From Chrysoporthe austroafricana (lineage: Eukaryota; Ascomycota; Sordariomycetes; Diaporthales; Cryphonectriaceae): a stretch of 64,000 nucleotides of DNA. Both the position numbers and the translations under genes were made by a program. The notes below the pieces were generated by a model that made no database searches, was not told the DNA's origin, and saw only the letters and a program-made list of their open reading frames with translations. The first letter of the stretch is position 1. Each line of letters begins with the position of its first letter. The stretch is taken from assembly GCA_001051155.2 (NCBI GenBank), contig JYIP02000002.1, positions 4,631,315 through 4,695,314 on the forward strand, in the 5' to 3' direction. This document shows, one piece after another, positions 58,006 through 64,000 of this stretch.

Positions 58006-58469
58006 TCTGATGAGACAGGGGCCACCAGGGCTCATGGCAGGTAGAACGCTAAGGACCCAATGACGAGAAGCACGTGGGCCGGACAAATGATAAATGATAA
58101 TAAACAAAGATACCCACTTGATTTGAATGTATGAGACCTTGATCAAGTACTTTACAGTGAGGTGGTACTTAGATTCTCGATGCTGTTTGCATCTTCGTGA
58201 TCCTATAGAGAACCAATACCGCAACAAACCCATACGATATCGATGCAGAAGCTATCGTAGGGTGAAAGCCATTTAATGAAGACCCTTGTTCGCGCTCAGT
58301 ACGCTTACATCTAACCTAACCCGGTCCGCACCGTATTCTTCCTCTTTGCTCGACCCTTCATTACAGCAGACCTCTCTGGCTCGGAAATTCGACGATTTTA
58401 TCTCGCTTTCAACAGCTTTCGGATCCCTGAGCTTATGACCCACAGAAGGCTAGAGCTGATAGTCTACTT
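58006..58469. other. Convergent 3' intergenic region
   Basis: Between the stop codons of the transporter (plus) and GH115 gene (minus). AT-rich with AATAAA-like sequence near 58098 (ATAATAAACA). No gene. Confidence 0.45.
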
Positions 58470-61446
58470 CTAGGTTCCCCTTATATAGAAACTTGTGGCA
58501 GGCCCAAGATAGCTTTGCTTCATACCACCAAAGTCGAGCACAATTGACTCCAGAAGCATATTTGTGTGCAGTAGACGCAAGCGCAGTACGTGTTCACCCC
58601 TGTCAACAATGTGTGAACGGACGTCATGCGATCTATGCCAGACACAGTCCTGCACCGCGGACACCCACTCTGCCGGGGACGGTAGCTCCGGGTCACCTCT
58701 CCTGGGGTCGATGTCGAGCAGGCGCTCTCGCTGCACAGGACCACCGTCGATCGAGAACTCGTATAACATAGGATTAGCCGGGTCGAAATCGAGCGTCATG
58801 TTGAAATGAAGCACGAGTTGGCTCCTGACCGCCGGGTCGGTGAAGACGAAAAACTTATAATTGAGCCAAGTGGGGGATGAATTCCGCGACGAGACCGGAT
58901 CAAGCGCAATGGAGCCCAAGGATGATCTACCTATATCTGGCAGAATATGGTAGCACCCAGTTGGCTTTTGACAACCCGTGGGCGGCATTGCGATATGACC
59001 GTCAGATTCGACAAAGCCCTCTGCAAAAGATTCTGGAGCTCGACGGCCGGTGATGGGGAGGCGGACATGCTCGAGGTCACCTTCTTCAGATCGGAATTCA
59101 ATAATGAGGGTCTCATCAAAGTCCGGCGGAACTTCTTCCCACAAGATCTTCACATCAAGCCTATGATCCTCCTTCCCAGGCGTCAGAGTCCCTTCCTGTT
59201 GCGACAATCTCACCCAGTCGTAAGACACTTTGGCAGTCCAATGCACTACGCACGTGCCGCGCGTAAAGAGTTCGACCCACCGCTTCTCAGGCCCGTACCG
59301 CGTCATCATCCCTAGTGTGACACCCGGTACGAGATCACCCCTGCTCGGATGCGTGAAGTCGCTGTTCTCGTTGATCACGCCGGGCCTCACGCCGCCATGC
59401 CCCTCGACCATGACGCCCATATATCCCACTACCGGGTTCGACCTTTGTCTCGTCTGGACATAGCACAAGCCGCTGATCATGTCGCGGCTGGGCGCGTGCC
59501 AGGTGTCTCCGAAGCCCATATGCGGTTGACACATGATGTGGTTCCATTTCCCGTTCAAGAGGGAGTGGTATTCTTCGGAGAGGTCGAAGTCCGCGCCGAA
59601 TAGCTCGAGCGCCCTCGAGGCGAGCAGGTTGGCCGAGTTCCGCCTCTGGCGCGCGTAGAGCTGGTTCTTGGCCAGGGTAATCTGGAGCGAGATGAACAAG
59701 GCGCTGGCTTTGACAGGATGGAGAACGAGCTGGAAGATTGCGGGTTGATGCTCCGGCTGACAACGCGTATGTATCCGTTCTGCAAGGCCTAAGAGAGACT
59801 TCCAGCGCGATTCAATGATCTCTGCTTCGTCGTAGTCGAGCAATGAGAATGTCGTGGGTTCCATATGCTCATGACGACGCATGGAAACGAGACGGTCGTA
59901 TTTGTGCCATGCCTCTGCGACGTCTGCGCTCAGTAGTGGCCCAAAATATCGTCTCGCAAGGTCATTAAGGAACTGGTGAATACCATCGGCTCTAATGGCG
60001 TCGATATCCCAGGCTAAGGCCATTCCAAACGTCAGGGGTACTTCGAGGGGCTTGATGTCGCCAACGTTGAATACCCATATCTGTCTTGCTCCTCGGCGGT
60101 GAGCTTCTTGCAGCTGGTGCCAGGTCTTACCGAGCGAGTTGCTGTTGATCCATTTGTAGCTGCGGGGCGTCCCAACATACTCAAGGTGGAAATAGATGCC
60201 GGAACCACCCTTTCTGCGTGTCTCCTCACCGCGAGGGAGCCTTCGGATTGACCCAAAGTTGTCGTCTGAAAATAGTAGTGTTACGTCGTCTGGGACGTCG
60301 AGCTGTCCACTGTCATACTGTGCCTGGACCTCCTTATACAAGGCCAACAACTGCGGGACAGCGTCCTCGCGCCCATACACGTCCTTGATGAGTGAACGTT
60401 GTACCTGAAGCACGTCTCGTACGACAGCAGCAGGATCGTCGGTCCGCATTTTCGTGTCATATTCCCCACGCATCCCCAGCGTAAAGCAGGACTCAAATCC
60501 CTGCGCCCTCTTGACGCCCTCGCTGAAGAATTCAGTAATCTTCGCCTTGTTACTCAGCCAATCCCAAGTCCCCAATGGATTCTCAGCGAGCCATTCGTTT
60601 GACAGCCGCTGCATCGGCTCATGATGCGATGTCGACACGATGATACCCCACTCATCTGCAGTTCGCTGATTCTCAGGATCATCAGTGAAGAAGGATGCAC
60701 CCGGGTTGGGATAACCGGGCCACATGGCCGGCCATAGAAAGTTTGCCTTGAGGCGGAGGAGGAGCTCGAAGACCTTTTTGTAGAACTCGACATTGTAACC
60801 GCCAAACTTCTCGCGAACCCACCCAGTAAGTGCCGGGGCCTCGTCGTTGATGAAGATGCCGCGGTACCGCACGCTAGGCTCGCCACTGAGTGTAGTCACG
60901 GGTAGGGCATAGATCGTGGATTGATGCTTTGGAGGCACGTCGGCCCACCAGTGCCACCTGAGAAGGATTAGCAACAGAGTCTTCCACCCGCCGAGGAAAG
61001 AAAGCATACGGCGATATTCCAAGCTGCTCGGACAGGGTATATATGCCATATATAGCCCCTCGCTTATCACTCCCCGCGATCACTAGAGCTTGATCACAGC
61101 CACGTAGAGGATTGACGACGATGCTGGTACTAAATGACTCCCACTTCCCTCGAATATTTGTGAAGTCCACCTTTCCTGCTTCTTCTAGGTTCTGAAGAAG
61201 GCTACTCGACTCAATGCAGCCGATGATAATCACAGTAGCGGTCGTACCTGCAACATCAGCGTCTCCTGAGTAGTTCCAGACGCTAGTAGGAGATGTCTGC
61301 ATGATACTAGACACATCGTCAGACAGAATTGTGGCAGCGATCTTGATTCCCTTGTAATCGGCCTGGTCTACCAGAATCTTGGCCCCGGTTAAGTCTAGTG
61401 CTCCAGGTTCTTTGGAGAAGGATATGAAACAGTTGTCCTGCATCAT
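58470..61446 (-). CDS. GH115 xylan alpha-glucuronidase
   Basis: CDS complement(join(58470..60957, 61010..61446)), 974 aa; the 52-nt intron restores LGISPWHWWADVPPK. GH115 enzymes remove (4-O-methyl-)glucuronic acid from xylan. N-terminal domain: ATVIIIGCIESSSLLQ, GSDKRGAIYGIYTLSEQLGI. Catalytic barrel: RYRGIFINDEAPALTGWVRE, LKANFLWPAMWPG, DEWGIIVSTSHHEPMQR, FTLGMRGEYDTKM, LLFSDDNFG, IWVFNVGDIKPLEVPLTFGMALAWD. A long C-terminal beta region follows. Length is normal. The chosen start (MMQDNCFISFSKEPG) gives no signal peptide, unlike most secreted GH115 enzymes. I found no upstream exon that supplies one while keeping frame, so either the enzyme is intracellular or a 5' exon is missed. Confidence 0.9.
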
Positions 61447-62834
61447 TATGTTGTCGATATGATTGCTGAATTCTCGGCCTCAAAGAGGTATTAACAACAT
61501 ACTGTCTGCTGGTTACGTCTAAAATCGATGCCTTTAATTCTAGTGTTCGCTGCCTCGATGCCCCCGCCCCAAGCTTTCGGGCAAGATTGACCCGAGCGAG
61601 CCTCGGAACGGTCCACATTCGCCATAATTACCCAGGTAGTCGTAGGAACGCTGCTAATGCGTGTAGTTACTACAGCACTCTTGTCCCGAGCGCCATCCCT
61701 ACAACTTCGTGAGTATTAATGACTCGACACCACGCCCTTGGCTGTTGAATCTCCACACATCGCTCGAACTTGTCTGATGAGGCCACCCTCGCTCTGGATT
61801 CATGACCAATTCTGACGAATTCAAACTTGGATGCATATTGAGTCACAATTCTTGTCGTCACCTCCGCCTTTTTGTTTTAACAGCCTAATGGGTTTAGTAG
61901 CGTAACTCAAAACATTCTCCAACGCCAACCAGGACACCGCGGACACCAGGAGCTTTCTTGCATTATGTCTCACCTTAAACGTGATGAACTATTGTTGTGG
62001 CCTACGATCTTTCCTTGGGCATGCTAAGTCAAAATACTTGTGATTGTGAGTCAAATTGTTACACGGACACCTAGGGGTGCCCCAGGAGCAGAGGGATATT
62101 AAGGCATTGCGAGTTACGCGCCGTTGGGCACGAAGACCCGCCCAACGGCAGGAAGGAAGGTGCCCAACTGCGTAAGAAAGGAGGCTGTGCAATAGATGCC
62201 TCAGGCAGACGTCGAGAACCAAGGTCTATAAGTACGGCGGGAGCGAGCCCGTCGGACCAAGGATGGACCTGGTTCTTCAGCACTCCTTAGACCACCTTAA
62301 CAGTTATCGTTGAATGAAGACCCCTTCCAAGCCCAGGTTCCTGCCCTTGTAACACAAATGGAGAAGATAAGTGGTGCCCAAAGACATGAGTGATCGCATA
62401 GGAGGTATAGATGGCAGGCAAACCCCGAAACAATGCGGGGAATATTGAAAGCCTGATCAAAAGTTGTCTAGGTATGACTTCAAGGTTGTTATACTTGTGA
62501 GATCTAACGGAGGGGCATGGTGAGACTAATCTGTGCTTAACTCCGTAAGTCCTCGTGGTGGAAGTATACTCTACCATGCCCAAAAGCCACTGATTCGCAA
62601 GCCCTGTCTTTGAAATGAATGACAGCGGGTCGAGTATCCAAGGCTAGAAATGCAACAAGAAACTCTCAGCACTCCCAACTACTCCCACCACTCCAATACC
62701 CGCTCTAGATATGTTGCTGGAAGACCACCACGCAGAACGCCGTTGACCTCATGACTCGTCACTTTCATGTAACCACCGTACCAGCATCACCTCCGTCTCA
62801 TACCTCACACCCCAGGCGCACACTCTTCAGCCAT
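61447..62834. other. Intergenic region
   Basis: No supported gene. Left part is the promoter (and possibly a missed 5' exon) of the GH115 gene. The rest shows only short open frames. Confidence 0.4.
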
Positions 62835-63251
62835 CTAAGGCAGAGGCTCGTAGGATCCGCCGCGGTTGTGCTCGGCACGGTTCGAGAAGAGCCAGTAGAT
62901 GACCATACCGACGATCGGGAAGAGGAAGACGACCAGACACCAGAGCAGTTTTGACGCCGGCGGGCGGTTGGACTTCAGGACCTCGACTGCGTTGACGCGG
63001 TCAGCACAGCGTAACTTAAGACAGCGGAAAAGAGCCTCCCGCGGGGAAGGAGGTGAGGAGACGTGGTTGGACGACTTACTGAAGACAATGATGTCGAGGA
63101 TTAAGACAATGAAGCCGACGATGCCACCACCGGTGCCGTATTGCCAGCTGTTACCGGCGGTGGTGGCAGAGACGTCCTGCGCGACCGGGGCGGCGAGGGC
63201 GAGAGCAGCCAGACTCAGCTGGAGCAGGAGGGCGAGGACGTTCTGAAACAT
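62835..63251 (-). CDS. Small PLDNc-type membrane protein
   Basis: CDS complement(join(62835..62986, 63080..63251)), 107 aa; the 92-nt intron keeps phase and restores LDIIVFIEVLKSNRPPASKL. A signal-like hydrophobic start (MFQNVLALLLQLSLAALALA) is followed by GGGIVGFIVLILDIIVFIEVL and then KLLWCLVVFLFPIVGMVIYWLF, the pattern of the phospholipase-D nuclease N-terminal (PLDNc) domain. That domain is a short two-helix module without catalytic residues of its own. The C-terminus is short and hydrophilic. Function unknown. The ATG at 63251 is preferred; upstream in-frame codons lack an ATG. Confidence 0.8.
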   Translation of the reverse strand: MFQNVLALLLQLSLAALALAAPVAQDVSATTAGNSWQYGTGGGIVGFIVLILDIIVFSKSSNHVSSPPSPREALFRCLKLRCADRVNAVEVLKSNRPPASKLLWCLVVFLFPIVGMVIYWLFSNRAEHNRGGSYEPLP

Positions 63252-63652
63252 GCTGATAGCGTTCAACAGTGAACTGCGGAGGTTTTGGATGGGATAATCT
63301 AGGATTCAAGCCTGAAAGCCTAGGTGGGCGTATCCGGATTGATGTTGTGTTGTTGGGTAGGTAAGGTGAGAAGCAGAGATGGGCCGTCAGGTCGACACGA
63401 AAATGTGCTTGCAAAGGCGGTGACGTCGCGCGAGACGCGGCTGGGGCGGGCTCACTACAGAACATGATGTCACGTCGTCAGCACGGTGGACCAATTGCTC
63501 CGCAAAGCCGCTTCGGGCCGAGCTGGGTTAGGGTCCTAGGGAAACACTCACATACAACTTACCAAGGTAGCATTTTGGCGCAGCCCTTGCTCGCTACCAA
63601 CGTGCCAGCTATTTTCATATGAGATACAGTATAGGCTTGGTAATTACCACTC
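63252..63652. other. Divergent intergenic region
   Basis: Separates the PLDNc gene (minus) from the 2EXR gene (plus); presumably both promoters. Nothing distinct seen. Confidence 0.4.
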
Positions 63653-63865
63653 ATGAGTAGAGTCTCCAGCCAAGATCTCCGTCGACATCCAATAATGTCC
63701 TCGGCGCCGCATCTTCAGACTTTCAACGGGAGCCAGACGTCCCAGCCTAAAGGTGATGAACGCTTCCCACTATTCGCTGCAATGCCCTCAGAGTTGCGCC
63801 TCAAGATGTGGCGGGCCTCGCTGCAACGCGAACAGATCATAGAGGTCCATGTCGAATATCCATGA
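63653..63865 (+). CDS. 5' part of a 2EXR-type gene, incomplete
   Basis: The open frame carries FPLFAAMPSELRLKMWRASL, the start of the fungal 2EXR (F-box-like) domain, preceded by a short Ser/Gln-rich leader. The frame stops at 63863-63865 soon after EQIIEVHVEYP. The rest of the domain would need a splice near 63840-63860 or is lost, and the window ends before this can be judged. ATG alternatives at 63653 and 63695. Function unknown. Confidence 0.45.
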   Translation: MSRVSSQDLRRHPIMSSAPHLQTFNGSQTSQPKGDERFPLFAAMPSELRLKMWRASLQREQIIEVHVEYP

Positions 63866-64000
63866 GAGCTGCTCGCTATTTTCGATCAGTGGTATATGAC
63901 CACGCGCGGTCGGGCCGATCTGGTTGGAGAATCCGCTCAAGAAAAGGCAAGCCCCAGTATCGATCATGGTGGCCACGCGGATCCGTCGACGCATCCCGCT

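Overview
The window is nuclear DNA of a filamentous ascomycete (Pezizomycotina). Nearly every recognisable gene is split by short spliceosomal introns, mostly 49-93 nt, with GTANGT-type donors, CTNAC-like branch sites and YAG acceptors. A tRNA gene carries an intron between positions 37 and 38. The families are fungal housekeeping and lifestyle genes (Bos1, Mia40, OM14-like, thiamine pyrophosphokinase, GH3, GH115, secreted aspartic protease) plus fungal-specific families (LEA-like glycine-rich protein, DUF7708-like and DUF7025/AAA proteins). The order or genus cannot be fixed from this sequence alone. Exon joins given here were checked by hand for reading phase; places where this failed are stated.

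Layout. 0-14 kb: a glycine-rich LEA-like gene behind two CRE-like sites; a gene-poor degenerate stretch; an intronless RGS-LOV photoreceptor; a two-exon membrane protein of unknown function; a C2H2-like regulator. 14.8-30.3 kb: a mirror-image accessory block. A DUF7708-like protein (minus) is head-to-head with a DUF7025/AAA+ ATPase (plus). Then come L-serine dehydratase and an intron-containing tRNA-Ala(CGC). Then a second AAA+ ATPase (minus) is head-to-head with a second, broken DUF7708-like gene (plus). 31-32 kb: a truncated, frameshifted FAD-oxidase remnant and a 30-nt copy of the tRNA 3' half. 32-46 kb: core genes, namely Bos1, thiamine pyrophosphokinase, a secreted GH3 beta-glucosidase, Mia40, an OM14-like mitochondrial outer membrane protein and a Myb/SANT-like regulator. 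47-64 kb: two unusually long gene-free stretches in front of a secreted pepsin-like protease and an MFS sugar transporter. These are followed by a GH115 alpha-glucuronidase convergent with the transporter, a small PLDNc-type membrane protein, and the 5' part of a 2EXR-type gene.

Main biological themes. (1) Light and G-protein signalling joined in one RGS-LOV polypeptide with a polybasic linker. (2) A repeated divergent pairing of a DUF7708/STAND-like protein with a DUF7025 AAA+ ATPase, one copy intact and one whose DUF7708 partner is disrupted; this is the best candidate here for an undescribed two-gene system. (3) Plant-polymer use: GH3, GH115, sugar transporter and acid protease. (4) Mitochondrial import and outer-membrane biogenesis (Mia40 and OM14-like genes are neighbours).
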